Origin: a virus
Length of the DNA stretch: 64,000 nucleotides
IMG/VR virus record: IMGVR_UViG_3300042450_000799
Span: 1-64,000 of that record
Direction: 5' to 3' (one strand)
Every line of letters starts with the position of its first letter. Positions within the stretch are counted from its first letter, which is position 1. Of the stretch, positions 1 through 8,182 are shown piece by piece. The notes under the pieces were generated by a model. The model did not search any database. It saw nothing but the letters and a program-made list of their open reading frames with translations, and was not told the DNA's origin. The position numbers and the translations under genes are program-made.

Positions 1-11
1 GCCACAACTTT

Positions 12-44
12 TAAGTGAGGTAAAGCCTCACTTATTTTCATTTT
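12..44 (+). terminator. hairpin terminator near window edge
   Basis: The stem AAGTGAGG (13-20) pairs with CCTCACTT (26-33) around a 5-nt loop, followed on the plus strand by a T-rich tail. It lies beyond the stop of the minus-strand zinc-ribbon gene, so it probably ends a plus-strand gene outside the window and may act in both directions. Confidence 0.6.
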
Positions 45-64
45 ACCAATTTCCATATCGGAAT

Positions 65-274
65 TTAGAATAATTCAAATTCAACATTAACATGACCGCA
101 ATCACTACACTTATACGTTGGGAAGGGAACTAAAGTATCTTCACTACTACCCGTCATCAATTTAGAGACTTTTTTTATCAAAACAACTTCTTTGAAATAT
201 TTCGACTTACACTTTTCACATTCAACTGTTGGTTGTTTTTTTAAGTCAATTTTTGGTTTTAAAATATCTTCCAT
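65..274 (-). CDS. small zinc-ribbon protein, T4-like phage conserved
   Basis: A 69-residue protein with two CxxC knuckles (C19/C22 and C56/C59), which is a zinc-ribbon layout. Between them is a conserved-looking segment with KVSKLMTGSSEDTLVPFPTY. From memory, T4-like phages carry small proteins of this pattern (LTGS...D...VP.P.F.C..C) with unknown function; this is recall, not a search. The ATG sits one base after the stop of the upstream 276-530 gene (TAATATG), so the two are probably cotranscribed and translationally coupled. A role in nucleic-acid or protein binding is inference from the zinc ribbon only. Confidence 0.7.
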   Translation of the reverse strand: MEDILKPKIDLKKQPTVECEKCKSKYFKEVVLIKKVSKLMTGSSEDTLVPFPTYKCSDCGHVNVEFELF

Positions 275-275
275 A

Positions 276-530
276 TTATTCTTTAATTAATTTTAGTTCA
301 TATTCTTCATCAAAAAGATCATCATCAATCATTTCTTGATTAAATTCAAATTCATTTACCAGCGAACCTTCCTCACTATCTTTAACCTCAAATTCATACA
401 TATGCTCATCTAAATATGAAATCGCTTCTTCATCAGACAATCCTTGAAGTTCGGGATAATCTTCTTTGTTGATCTCAATTGTGTCATAAAGTTCATAAAC
501 TTGATAAGTCTTAACCATTCTTAGTTTCAT
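276..530 (-). CDS. small acidic protein of unknown function
   Basis: An 84-residue protein in which roughly a third of residues are Asp or Glu, with few hydrophobic stretches and no recognised motif. The ATG at 530 is followed by a second Met four codons later, so the exact start is uncertain. It is first in a two-gene unit with the zinc-ribbon protein. Its upstream region carries a strong promoter-like sequence (622-650) and a short perfect palindrome (576-590), which suggests early expression. I do not recognise the family. A DNA-mimic or inhibitor role is a possibility suggested by the charge, but nothing in the sequence shows it. Confidence 0.6.
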   Translation of the reverse strand: MKLRMVKTYQVYELYDTIEINKEDYPELQGLSDEEAISYLDEHMYEFEVKDSEEGSLVNEFEFNQEMIDDDLFDEEYELKLIKE

Positions 531-575
531 AATATATTATAATTAACGTTTATTTTTACCGTATCACTATCCCAC

Positions 576-590
576 GTGGAATTATTCCAC
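576..590. promoter_or_regulatory. short palindrome, possible operator
   Basis: GTGGAA-TTA-TTCCAC is a perfect inverted repeat of six bases per arm. It lies between the promoter at 622-650 and the start at 530, so it would be in the leader of the acidic-protein transcript. It could be a protein-binding site or a small RNA hairpin. Confidence 0.3.
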
Positions 591-621
591 CAATTAATTG
601 TTAAATAATTTGTCATACTAA

Positions 622-650
622 AATATAATTATTTGATTTTATTTTGTCAA
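622..650 (-). promoter_or_regulatory. host-type promoter for the acidic/zinc-ribbon unit
   Basis: Read on the minus strand this is TTGACA, 17 bases, then TATATT. With flanking bases it is TTTGACA-N17-TATATTTT, so it also fits the Bacteroidetes pattern TTTG-N20-TAnnTTT. It lies about 90 bases upstream of the start at 530. Confidence 0.6.
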
Positions 651-658
651 ATATTTTT

Positions 659-1540
659 TTACTTTATATCAATAAAAGTTAAATGTTTTAAATATTTTGT
701 TATATCCATGTCTAATATGGTTTGTTGAATCTGTTTTGGTATTCTAAATTCTTCAAATGTTCCATCATCTTTAACTAACACAATGATACACCCGTAAACT
801 TTAATATTCTCATATTTAGATCCTCGTAACATCTTCAACAATAATTTACAATAAAACGGTAATTGTGTTGAGTAATGCCCAAGAGCTGTGTCGTCCAACT
901 TTTCAAAGGGGTATTTCATTTTTTTGGTGAAGTAGCTCGCCTCGAAGTTTTTTGGCTTATTTGTTTTATAATCTGTGCAAATAAGGCCAACTTCAGTTTT
1001 ATCTTTATTCTCAATTAACCACATCTTATCGGGAGCTCCAGTATATCCATACTCATCATCCCCCAGAATTAACTCCGTATCTAATAAGATCGCGCCCCTT
1101 TTTTTCATGGTTTCTAAAAAGTCAGTTCCAGCTGAAACCATAGAATCACTACGTAAAATCTGTTCAAAATCACATTCAAAAATTGGTTGTCTAACCTCTT
1201 TATCAATTCCAAATAGTTCGAGTGATATCTTCTCCAATAAATAGTGAGTTCGACTCCCCACATTTATCGAATAGTCCGCGGCCGCTTTCCATTCCGCTAA
1301 TAATTGTTCCTGCACTATTGGGTCACCTTTCGCTTTCTTAAATGAAATTCCTTTTGAATCGAACTTAGGATAAAATAAAGTCATAACTTTACTAACCGAC
1401 GGCCAATCACTCTTTAACTCTCCCTCCGCATTTTTCATTGTATAGGTGTGAGTATCTTCCACAAATGTAAGTTCAAGTTCTTGTCTCCTTTTTTCTAAAA
1501 TATCTAATATTTCAGTGGCAATATTTTTTAATTCTACCAT
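659..1540 (-). CDS. PD-(D/E)XK (RecB/Cas4-like) nuclease
   Basis: A 293-residue predicted nuclease. The motif order matches RecB/Cas4-type exonucleases: GSRTHYLLE at 95-103, a Glu in LDTELILG (E156), TGAPDKM with the metal-binding Asp (D171), DYKTNK (D190, K192) and a late Q/Y motif YSTQLPFY (223-230). I chose the ATG at 1540 because it directly follows the primase stop (TGATATG); a longer frame back to 1576 would overlap the primase by 35 bases. The coupling to a DnaG-type primase points to DNA replication, recombination or end-processing. Whether it is a single-strand or double-strand exonuclease cannot be told from sequence. Confidence 0.8.
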   Translation of the reverse strand: MVELKNIATEILDILEKRRQELELTFVEDTHTYTMKNAEGELKSDWPSVSKVMTLFYPKFDSKGISFKKAKGDPIVQEQLLAEWKAAADYSINVGSRTHYLLEKISLELFGIDKEVRQPIFECDFEQILRSDSMVSAGTDFLETMKKRGAILLDTELILGDDEYGYTGAPDKMWLIENKDKTEVGLICTDYKTNKPKNFEASYFTKKMKYPFEKLDDTALGHYSTQLPFYCKLLLKMLRGSKYENIKVYGCIIVLVKDDGTFEEFRIPKQIQQTILDMDITKYLKHLTFIDIK

Positions 1541-1541
1541 A

Positions 1542-2441
1542 TCATTTAATTTTATAAAAGTAATTACCGATGTCACCCCTTAAATCGGAAACATCCGCAT
1601 CACCAGTTAATTTTATCATTTTAATCTTACCATATAATCTCCCACCATTCAAATTATGATATAACTTAACCGAATCTTTGAAGGCATCGCTATCTAAACA
1701 AATAATAATATTACCATTAGCCTTCTCATATAATGTATTAAGTAACAAGTCCGACATATGTTTCCCCAACATAGCAATACTATTAGGTAGGAATATGGAA
1801 TCAAAAGCCCCCTCACAAAGATGAATGTCTTCATCCCAGTTAATCATATTCTCAAAGAAAATAATTTCATCTTTCGCCGATTCTGGGTTTTTATATTTAG
1901 ATCTAGTATTCGGATCCCAACTTCTAGCGATAAAATAGTTTAATTTGTTCTTACTATCATAAGATGGGATTATTATTCTACCAGAGAACGATCCCTTATC
2001 ACAAAACCCAATGCCAAACTTTTCTATGATTTCATCAGTTATACCTCTATTTTTCAAATAACTATACGCTTGTCGTCTAACTGGATATACAACACTAGAA
2101 TCTTTAAAGGTGATGAAACTTTCAGGTAACTTTAACTTAACAACCTTTTTTTCTTTTGGTTTTAATTCCTCGGGTTGTAAGATATTATAAACTTTCTTTT
2201 GTTTTTTATTCCCATACTTATCAATTAATTTTCCGAGAGTCCCATGAGTACCATTAATATCACCACAACTCCAACAATGAAACAAATGTTTTTCCAGCGA
2301 AACCTCTAAGTTACCTTTCCTATCGTCCAAACCACAGTCCGGACAATTGTACCCATATTGCAATTTTGAGTCGTACACTTTTTCAGGGTCACCCAAAATC
2401 TCACATAAAATATCTAAAAGTATTTCTTTATCATCTGACAT
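1542..2441 (-). CDS. dnaG: DnaG-type DNA primase
   Basis: A 299-residue primase that makes RNA primers for lagging-strand synthesis, probably with the DnaB-type helicase at 32252-33628. An N-terminal CHC2-type zinc finger has C33/C36 and C56/C59 around an HCWSCG motif. The Toprim catalytic core is visible as the Glu of LCEGAFDS (E200) and the DxD of ICLDSDAF (D240/D242). T4 gp61 is of similar size (about 340 aa). The start is the ATG at 2441; an upstream in-frame start would add a hydrophobic stub and run through the promoter. Its TGA stop is coupled to the downstream nuclease gene. The upstream region carries both a host-type and a TATTTAT-type promoter motif. Confidence 0.9.
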   Translation of the reverse strand: MSDDKEILLDILCEILGDPEKVYDSKLQYGYNCPDCGLDDRKGNLEVSLEKHLFHCWSCGDINGTHGTLGKLIDKYGNKKQKKVYNILQPEELKPKEKKVVKLKLPESFITFKDSSVVYPVRRQAYSYLKNRGITDEIIEKFGIGFCDKGSFSGRIIIPSYDSKNKLNYFIARSWDPNTRSKYKNPESAKDEIIFFENMINWDEDIHLCEGAFDSIFLPNSIAMLGKHMSDLLLNTLYEKANGNIIICLDSDAFKDSVKLYHNLNGGRLYGKIKMIKLTGDADVSDLRGDIGNYFYKIK

Positions 2442-2446
2442 AGATA

Positions 2447-2477
2447 CAAAGATAGTAATAAATATAATAGTAATCAA
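2447..2477 (-). promoter_or_regulatory. Bacteroidetes-type promoter for primase
   Basis: On the minus strand the sequence holds TATCTTTG, an exact match to the TAnnTTTG -7 element known from Flavobacterium/Bacteroides. A TTG lies 20 bases upstream, within the published spacing range. It is 5 bases from the primase ATG, so the leader would be very short or absent. Confidence 0.5.
2458..2464 (-). promoter_or_regulatory. TATTTAT late-type motif, primase
   Basis: TATTTAT on the coding strand, 16 bases before the ATG. It overlaps the spacer of the host-type promoter, so this gene may be read both early and late. Confidence 0.4.
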
Positions 2478-2503
2478 TCTTCACAAGTTTTGTGGGTTCA
2501 TTA

Positions 2504-2510
2504 TATTTAT
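2504..2510 (+). promoter_or_regulatory. TATTTAT late-type motif, plus-strand cassette
   Basis: TATTTAT in ATATTTATTT, 14 bases before the ATG at 2525. This shows that the motif follows gene direction and is not tied to one strand. Confidence 0.55.
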
Positions 2511-2524
2511 TTAAAAAGAATAAA

Positions 2525-2743
2525 ATGCCTACAGACATTACAATCAACAATATTACTGGATTAGCACCATTTGATATTTATTTATGTGATAACCCGATAA
2601 CAACATGTATCTATATTGACACAATCTCGTCAACACCATATATATTCGAAATCCCATCAATAATGTCAAGTCAAACTGATTTTAATTTAAAAATTGTTGA
2701 TGATAATAGTTGTACTATACTTGAAACCTTAAGTTTACCATGA
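2525..2743 (+). CDS. small Cys-containing beta protein, cassette member 1
   Basis: A 72-residue protein of unknown function. I chose the ATG at 2525 rather than an earlier in-frame start at 2492, because the earlier start would include the TATTTAT motif and an unlike N-terminus. The pattern I-TG-P-YLCD-C-I-TI-P-LP-KI-DD-C is shared with the third gene of the cassette (4739-4969), so the two look like paralogues. It overlaps the next gene by four bases (ATGA), which indicates translational coupling. By position and composition it is probably a virion or fibre accessory protein. Confidence 0.6.
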   Translation: MPTDITINNITGLAPFDIYLCDNPITTCIYIDTISSTPYIFEIPSIMSSQTDFNLKIVDDNSCTILETLSLP

Positions 2744-4734
2744 AATGTAAAGCATATAGAATATATAATGGGGATCTTTCTGACCAAACACAAAGTTTCG
2801 ATAATTGCGATGGTTTAGCATGTGAGATTACTATCCCATCTGATGGTAATTACTTTATAACCGCAGATTCTGACACATTTGTCAATAACCCCCTATTAAC
2901 AATATTCGAATTTGAACCCATTCTCGCATATTCATTCAGTAGTTGTTGTGATGATCAAGTTTTTCATATTCTAGGTAACACTGGTATTTTTTCAGAATCC
3001 CCTGGAAAATCAATTTGTACCACAGAATTCATGAGCCCTTTGGATTGTGGTATATCTACATCCCCAACCAATGGATGTTATTCATTCATTAGTTCTACCA
3101 TACCCGAACTTGCTCTTGGGAGTCAAGTTTATTTAAACTATAATGGTTATTTTGAAGATGGTTGTGTCGAATGTCTTACTCTTTGTGTTCCTTGTTGTAG
3201 ATGTTACCAAGTTGAAGTTGAGGGTTTTGATGGATGTGTTTTAGGATATATTGATTGTGAAACAGGTCTTGAAGTTATTGAAACATTCATAGGTTCAAAT
3301 AATTATGTTTGTTCTCTTGGTGAACCATATGGTTCAGGTGTTTGTCTCAGCCCATTTACAATAACCGATTTAGGTTCATGCTCTTTAACAGAACAATGTA
3401 AGACTTGTTCTGAAACTTACTGTATAACTAATACGGGTAATCTTTATGACGATACATACAATTTAGACGCGGATTATGATGGGTATCAGTCTTGGATAAG
3501 TTCAACGGGTGACTATTACATTTATTATAATATAACTGATAAACAATGGTGTTTATCAAGTAGTTTAGGTGGAACATGTCTTTTATCAGGTAAGTCCCCA
3601 TGTTATTCAAAATGTCCTGACTTATGTGACGAATATTTCTTTGAAGGTACGTGTCCTACAACCACAACAACAACGGTTGCTTGCGTAACTTTTGATTTTG
3701 ACGCAATCTTTGATTGTATGACAGAAGTAACCCCTACACCAACACCCACACCAACTATCACACCAAGTATGACACCAACCCCAAGTTCAACAAGTTATTG
3801 TTCAATGGTTAGTGTTGATGCCACAATATCTGGTTACACTCCAACCCCAACACCAACCCCAACTATTACTCCAACATCCTCTCAAATAATAGTGAGACCT
3901 TGTAATGTATTAGGTGACGTTTCATTTACAACTCTTGAAGGTCACATTGGTTGTCCAAGTAGTAAACAATTTCAAGATTGTGTAACTGGTATGATGTATT
4001 ACACAACCGAACTAGTACCAACCCCTTCTGGTGATACATTGACCGAGTTTATGATTTTCAAAGCATATGTTGATGGAATTCTTAAATGTGTATCATTCGT
4101 TGGAATTAACGATGTTACCATTGGTGTTAATACAATTGATTTAGTAGAAGGCCCAACCGGATATTCAAACTTAGGTGAATGTGTTTTATGTGATGTTATA
4201 TCTAGCCCAACACCGACACCTACACCTACCATGACACCAACACCAAGTGGAATACCTTGTTTTTGTTATGAGATTATTTCTGAAACTGAAACAGCACGTG
4301 AATACGTTGATTGTAATGGGGTTTATTCAACAATATCAATCGATACACCTTTTACACCTTATTACGTTTGTTCATCAGCGCCATTAAACCACCCAGATAC
4401 AATAAACATGAGTATTACAAAACTTGAATTATGTTCTAATGGGATATGTCCTCCACTTGTTTGTAATTGTTATATCGTATCAAACGATTCAACCCAAGGC
4501 CCCGTGGGTCTTACTACCGCTAAAGACGTATCTACAGTAGCTGTAAATCTTGGTATTTATGTTACTTATTATGACTGTGATAATGTGGAACAAACTATTT
4601 ATATAAACCAAAAGGAAGAAACTCAACCATTCTGTTCATTAACAACACCATTTGTACATAGTCCTATTGACCCCACAATAATCCAAATTACCACAATTAC
4701 ATTACTTGGTGATTGTAATTCATGTTCACTGTGA
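2740..4734 (+). CDS. Cys-rich, Thr/Pro-linked virion or fibre protein
   Basis: A 664-residue protein built from Cys-rich modules joined by low-complexity linkers: poly-Thr near residues 306-312 and (TP)n stretches near 330-350, 365-383 and 487-503. Repeated modules contain CYxV or CYxI followed by YxDC, which suggests duplicated small beta domains. No signal peptide or membrane segment is visible. The linkers match those in the minus-strand tail proteins (854, 476, 1082 and 1121 aa), so a tail fibre, decoration or adhesin role is inferred. It is the middle gene of a plus-strand cassette inverted relative to all neighbours. Its linker DNA, rich in CCAACACC units, is a plausible site for recombination. 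Confidence 0.65.
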   Translation: MKCKAYRIYNGDLSDQTQSFDNCDGLACEITIPSDGNYFITADSDTFVNNPLLTIFEFEPILAYSFSSCCDDQVFHILGNTGIFSESPGKSICTTEFMSPLDCGISTSPTNGCYSFISSTIPELALGSQVYLNYNGYFEDGCVECLTLCVPCCRCYQVEVEGFDGCVLGYIDCETGLEVIETFIGSNNYVCSLGEPYGSGVCLSPFTITDLGSCSLTEQCKTCSETYCITNTGNLYDDTYNLDADYDGYQSWISSTGDYYIYYNITDKQWCLSSSLGGTCLLSGKSPCYSKCPDLCDEYFFEGTCPTTTTTTVACVTFDFDAIFDCMTEVTPTPTPTPTITPSMTPTPSSTSYCSMVSVDATISGYTPTPTPTPTITPTSSQIIVRPCNVLGDVSFTTLEGHIGCPSSKQFQDCVTGMMYYTTELVPTPSGDTLTEFMIFKAYVDGILKCVSFVGINDVTIGVNTIDLVEGPTGYSNLGECVLCDVISSPTPTPTPTMTPTPSGIPCFCYEIISETETAREYVDCNGVYSTISIDTPFTPYYVCSSAPLNHPDTINMSITKLELCSNGICPPLVCNCYIVSNDSTQGPVGLTTAKDVSTVAVNLGIYVTYYDCDNVEQTIYINQKEETQPFCSLTTPFVHSPIDPTIIQITTITLLGDCNSCSL

Positions 4735-4738
4735 TAAA

Positions 4739-4969
4739 ATGACATCAATAGAATTAACATCCATAACTGGTAGTATAACAACACCTTATTTGGTTTACGC
4801 TTGTGACGTATACGGTAATAACTGCGCGTTAATCGCCACCATCACAACAACCATTCCACCAACAAACACAATTATTCTCCCAATACAATTTAACACCGCA
4901 CCCGCAGTTGGGATTAAAATAATTACTGATGATGGTTGTGAAAGATTCGAAGTCTTTAATTGTATTTAA
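4739..4969 (+). CDS. small Cys-containing beta protein, cassette member 3
   Basis: A 76-residue protein resembling cassette member 1. Shared positions include an ITG near the N-terminus, Y-ACD, a Cys followed by ATITTTIP, ILPIQF and KIITDDGC. The ATG at 4739 lies four bases after the stop of the 664-aa gene. A longer in-frame start at 4706 inside that gene is less likely. It ends in Cys-Ile and converges with the RuvC gene across a short hairpin. Function unknown; probably a partner or assembly factor of the large fibre-like protein. Confidence 0.55.
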   Translation: MTSIELTSITGSITTPYLVYACDVYGNNCALIATITTTIPPTNTIILPIQFNTAPAVGIKIITDDGCERFEVFNCI

Positions 4970-4982
4970 TCGTTGGATTAAA
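4965..4982. terminator. short hairpin between convergent genes
   Basis: TTTAATC (4965-4971) pairs with GATTAAA (4976-4982) around a GTTG loop, between the stops of the plus-strand cassette and the RuvC gene. The stem is AT-rich and weak, so it could be a bidirectional terminator. Confidence 0.35.
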
Positions 4983-4985
4983 CCA

Positions 4986-5588
4986 TTATTTCCATATACC
5001 TTCTTGATTCATAAACCCTAGAACACAACAATACGCGTCTGATTGATCAAAATTTTCTTTCTTAAGAGTGTTGTTTCTAGTATAACCCCAAACAATCTGA
5101 GGTTCTCTTTTTGCAACTAAATCCCAAATGACATGTTTCTTATCAATATCTCTCGGTAGACCACCAAATAAAACATATTTACCTTTATCATTTTGTTGAA
5201 CAAGTTCTGGAAACCCCAATTTTCTAGAATTATATGTTGAGATGTAATCAGGTACAATACCTAACACATCATATATTTGTTTTGTAATTAACGTATTAAA
5301 TCTTAATAGGGTTTGTATTGTATACACATTATTACTATTCATTAATGGTTCCTCAATAATAACCTTAGTTATCCCTAAATCTTTATAATCTAAAAGCTTA
5401 GTCTTAAAAATTTCACTCTTAAGAAGTAATTCCTTTATTTTGTTTTCTTCCTTTGGTTTAGGAACTGGTGAGATGTGAGTTAATTCAAGTAATTCTTGGT
5501 TCCCAATGTCAAATAACGCCCATCCAATAGTGCGAGTAGAAACATCTAATCCAAGGACTTTAGGACTTTCTTTAATAGATTTTTTCAT
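4986..5588 (-). CDS. ruvC: RuvC-like Holliday junction resolvase
   Basis: A 200-residue RNase H-fold nuclease that would resolve branched DNA in recombination-dependent replication and before packaging. The acidic quartet is visible: D15 in VLGLDVSTRT, E79/E80 in VIIEEP, and D181/D184 in DQSDAYCCVLG. It is close to the usual RuvC length (about 170 aa). No endonuclease VII-like gene (T4 gp49) is seen in the window, so this may take that role. Its ATG closely follows the stop of the 854-aa structural gene, so it may be expressed late with the tail genes, when branch resolution is needed for packaging. Confidence 0.85.
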   Translation of the reverse strand: MKKSIKESPKVLGLDVSTRTIGWALFDIGNQELLELTHISPVPKPKEENKIKELLLKSEIFKTKLLDYKDLGITKVIIEEPLMNSNNVYTIQTLLRFNTLITKQIYDVLGIVPDYISTYNSRKLGFPELVQQNDKGKYVLFGGLPRDIDKKHVIWDLVAKREPQIVWGYTRNNTLKKENFDQSDAYCCVLGFMNQEGIWK

Positions 5589-5591
5589 ATG

Positions 5592-8156
5592 TTAAATATC
5601 GAATTTAATCAAAAACTGCTGTATGCCCTGTCTTAAAACGGGAGATTGCATTTTTGATATAATCATAAGATTCTTTTTGTCATCGTAAAGACCTATTTCA
5701 CTAACGTAAGATGCGTTACCTTTAGTCCATGTAGGATTTGATGGTACCTGGAATTCGGCTTGTCCTAAATTAATTTTATATTTCATCTCATAGATTGTTG
5801 CTTGGATATCAGTTTCTAATGATCCGTAGAAATAATATTCATCCCCAAAGTTTAAAGATTGTCCAGTTTCACCAACAGGTGTTAATGGGATATAATTATT
5901 TAAATTATAATTAGGAGCATCATCATACTCTTGTTGTGTAATAACAAACGTATTCCCCGTTAATCCATCTTGTGTAATATAACCATTAACCATTGTTGAA
6001 GCTAATTGACTTGTGAAATCAATTGACACCCAATCAGAGGAGTTAGGTCTCGCATTACCCACAACTTTTTGACAAAGAATCTCAAACTTATTAGCCAAGA
6101 ACCCTTGAGTTGCGTCACAGTATATCGGACATATCGATGTTGTGGTTGTTGTTACAGGATTATACGTTGTTTCCATTGTCGTAGTTAGAAAATGGCTAGT
6201 TGTTGTAGTGGTAGTCGGATAATGACTTGTTGTCGTCGTTGTAATTGGATAAAAAGATTGATTTAAACATCCAAACTCACCACCAAATCTAACCGCAACA
6301 TTCTGAGATGTAATCGGACTACAATCAATATTAGGCCCTTGAATTAAAGAGTAATAATTACAATGTAAAGAATCTGTAAATAAATCAGTATTGCTTAATC
6401 TATACGTTACATATAAAGATTCTGTTAACCCTGTTAATATACCAGTAACTGTCAAACTATCGTTCCCACAAGTATTAGGAGTTATTAATGATATTTTAGG
6501 AGATGGTAATGTCCAATTTCTATTTGATTTGTAAGACATTGCGGCTATGATTTCCTCATCATCAATAATAACCAACTTATCATCAGGAAATACTTTACCA
6601 ACTCTATTAGGAATCCCATCAATATTCGCATTTGTGTCCCATAAATGGTAGTATCTCATACCCGGGTTATTCATGTCAACATTCTTAGTTGATTGAAGGT
6701 GATTAACTTGAAAAAGATTTAAGTCTTCGAATCCTGGAGGGTCTACCCAAAATGTTTGTCCATTACAACAATCAGGATTTTTATGCCACATTAACCAAGG
6801 AATATGTACTTTAAAGTTTCTAGCTTCACCAGTTGTGTCAGCAGGGTTTGATGGGTCAAATGGTTCCAACGCAAATTTTTCACCATAAAAGAAATCTACA
6901 GTTTGATTTGTATAATGAATAATCCCAATCGCCTTTTGTTGTTCAGGTTTTACTGTAATTTTATCCCCAAAAGAGTTAAAATAATAAACAGAACTACTAT
7001 CAGTTTGCCCACTACTAGATGCGTATCCAAAGTATTCTTTTGCCCCTAAATAAGCGACAGAACCAAAATTAGTATAATCTTTACTGATTGATGATATTAA
7101 TCCAGCCGGATTTTCTGACCACGGAATATTCATATTCCATATCTTAACATCAAACTCGTCGGTATAACAAACAGATTCGAAATTAATAACATTATCATTC
7201 CAATGACGACTAGGTGTAATACTGTCATACATTGTTGTCATATTTGGTGGGTAAATAATTACTCTACCATAACAAACATTTGTTAAGTTTAAGAAGTTAG
7301 GTGTTGGTCTATCTAAAGTTATCACACCTAAACAAATATTAACAATCCTATATGTTAACATCGAATAACAACTACTCATATCTACCAAACAATCTGGCGG
7401 TGGAGGTAGTGGACATTCTCTACTCGGTGTAGGTGTTAAACAAGGTGTTTTAGAGGGCATTGGTGTTGGTGTTGGAGATTCACATGGAACTGAGTTAGTG
7501 GATGTTGGTGTTGGAGTTGGTGTTGTACCATATGACGCAGTAACTGAAGGTGTTACAGAAATAGTCGGGGTTGGACTTGGGGTTGGAATGTTTGAACAAT
7601 AACAATCTTCCATACCTTTACCATCATAATAAATGGTGATAATGTCTCCAATAGCCGGTTCTCTAACTGAATCAGGATTACTAGGATTACTTATAAGTGT
7701 AATACTATTTGTTCCACCCAAAGAATTCATCTGAACAACATAATTTGCATTAATTGCGTAAAAATTATTAGTTAACGCGCTCCAACTAATTGTACTGTTA
7801 GTTGTATCACCAGTGAAGAATCCTCTCATAACAGCTCTATTGTAAACAGGACTTATTTGAGAATCCATAAATGGAATTCCGTATGTGTTACCAACCACCC
7901 CATCAACATAGTAAGGATATTTTACGTTACTCTTATTTGATTGTGGAATCCCACTTGAATTTTGAGCATTAAAACTCGGTTCTAATATTACAGTATCAAA
8001 TTGATTATAACTTGTCGGTAAAGTATTATACGAAACCTCACTATCCCCGATTTGGAAATAGGAAATGTTAAAATTCCCTTGTGACAATTTTTCTCGTCCT
8101 ACGTCAGTCAATCTTGTATTAACTAACCCTGCAGTATTTTTTATTATAAACGCCAT
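5592..8156 (-). CDS. tail fibre/baseplate-like structural protein with Thr/Pro linkers
   Basis: An 854-residue protein. The N-terminus (NTRLTDVGREKLSQG, then FQIGDSEV) and the C-terminus (SYVSEIGLYDDKKNLMII) together resemble the tail-fibre/collar fold in which the start reads 'T..G...L..G....S....GDSE' and the end 'EIGLYD..GNL'. A long insertion separates them. Residues about 183-255 hold (TP)n, SPTPTP and Cys-Pro segments, and about 637-674 hold poly-Thr blocks (TTTTTS repeated). The region between is Cys- and aromatic-rich. A TATTTAT motif lies five bases upstream of the ATG. The assignment to the tail fibre or baseplate periphery is inferred; receptor specificity cannot be read. Confidence 0.65.
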   Translation of the reverse strand: MAFIIKNTAGLVNTRLTDVGREKLSQGNFNISYFQIGDSEVSYNTLPTSYNQFDTVILEPSFNAQNSSGIPQSNKSNVKYPYYVDGVVGNTYGIPFMDSQISPVYNRAVMRGFFTGDTTNSTISWSALTNNFYAINANYVVQMNSLGGTNSITLISNPSNPDSVREPAIGDIITIYYDGKGMEDCYCSNIPTPSPTPTISVTPSVTASYGTTPTPTPTSTNSVPCESPTPTPMPSKTPCLTPTPSRECPLPPPPDCLVDMSSCYSMLTYRIVNICLGVITLDRPTPNFLNLTNVCYGRVIIYPPNMTTMYDSITPSRHWNDNVINFESVCYTDEFDVKIWNMNIPWSENPAGLISSISKDYTNFGSVAYLGAKEYFGYASSSGQTDSSSVYYFNSFGDKITVKPEQQKAIGIIHYTNQTVDFFYGEKFALEPFDPSNPADTTGEARNFKVHIPWLMWHKNPDCCNGQTFWVDPPGFEDLNLFQVNHLQSTKNVDMNNPGMRYYHLWDTNANIDGIPNRVGKVFPDDKLVIIDDEEIIAAMSYKSNRNWTLPSPKISLITPNTCGNDSLTVTGILTGLTESLYVTYRLSNTDLFTDSLHCNYYSLIQGPNIDCSPITSQNVAVRFGGEFGCLNQSFYPITTTTTSHYPTTTTTTSHFLTTTMETTYNPVTTTTTSICPIYCDATQGFLANKFEILCQKVVGNARPNSSDWVSIDFTSQLASTMVNGYITQDGLTGNTFVITQQEYDDAPNYNLNNYIPLTPVGETGQSLNFGDEYYFYGSLETDIQATIYEMKYKINLGQAEFQVPSNPTWTKGNASYVSEIGLYDDKKNLMIISKMQSPVLRQGIQQFLIKFDI

Positions 8157-8161
8157 TGACT

Positions 8162-8168
8162 ATAAATA
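8162..8168 (-). promoter_or_regulatory. TATTTAT late-type motif, 854-aa tail protein
   Basis: TATTTAT on the coding strand in ATATTTATAGTCA, five bases before the ATG at 8156. Confidence 0.5.
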
Positions 8169-8182
8169 TGTATATTTCTTTT

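Noticed and set aside
1542-2477. Longer primase beginning at 2477
   Set aside because: The extra residues are hydrophobic and encoded by the promoter region; the ATG at 2441 with the Toprim/zinc layout downstream is better.
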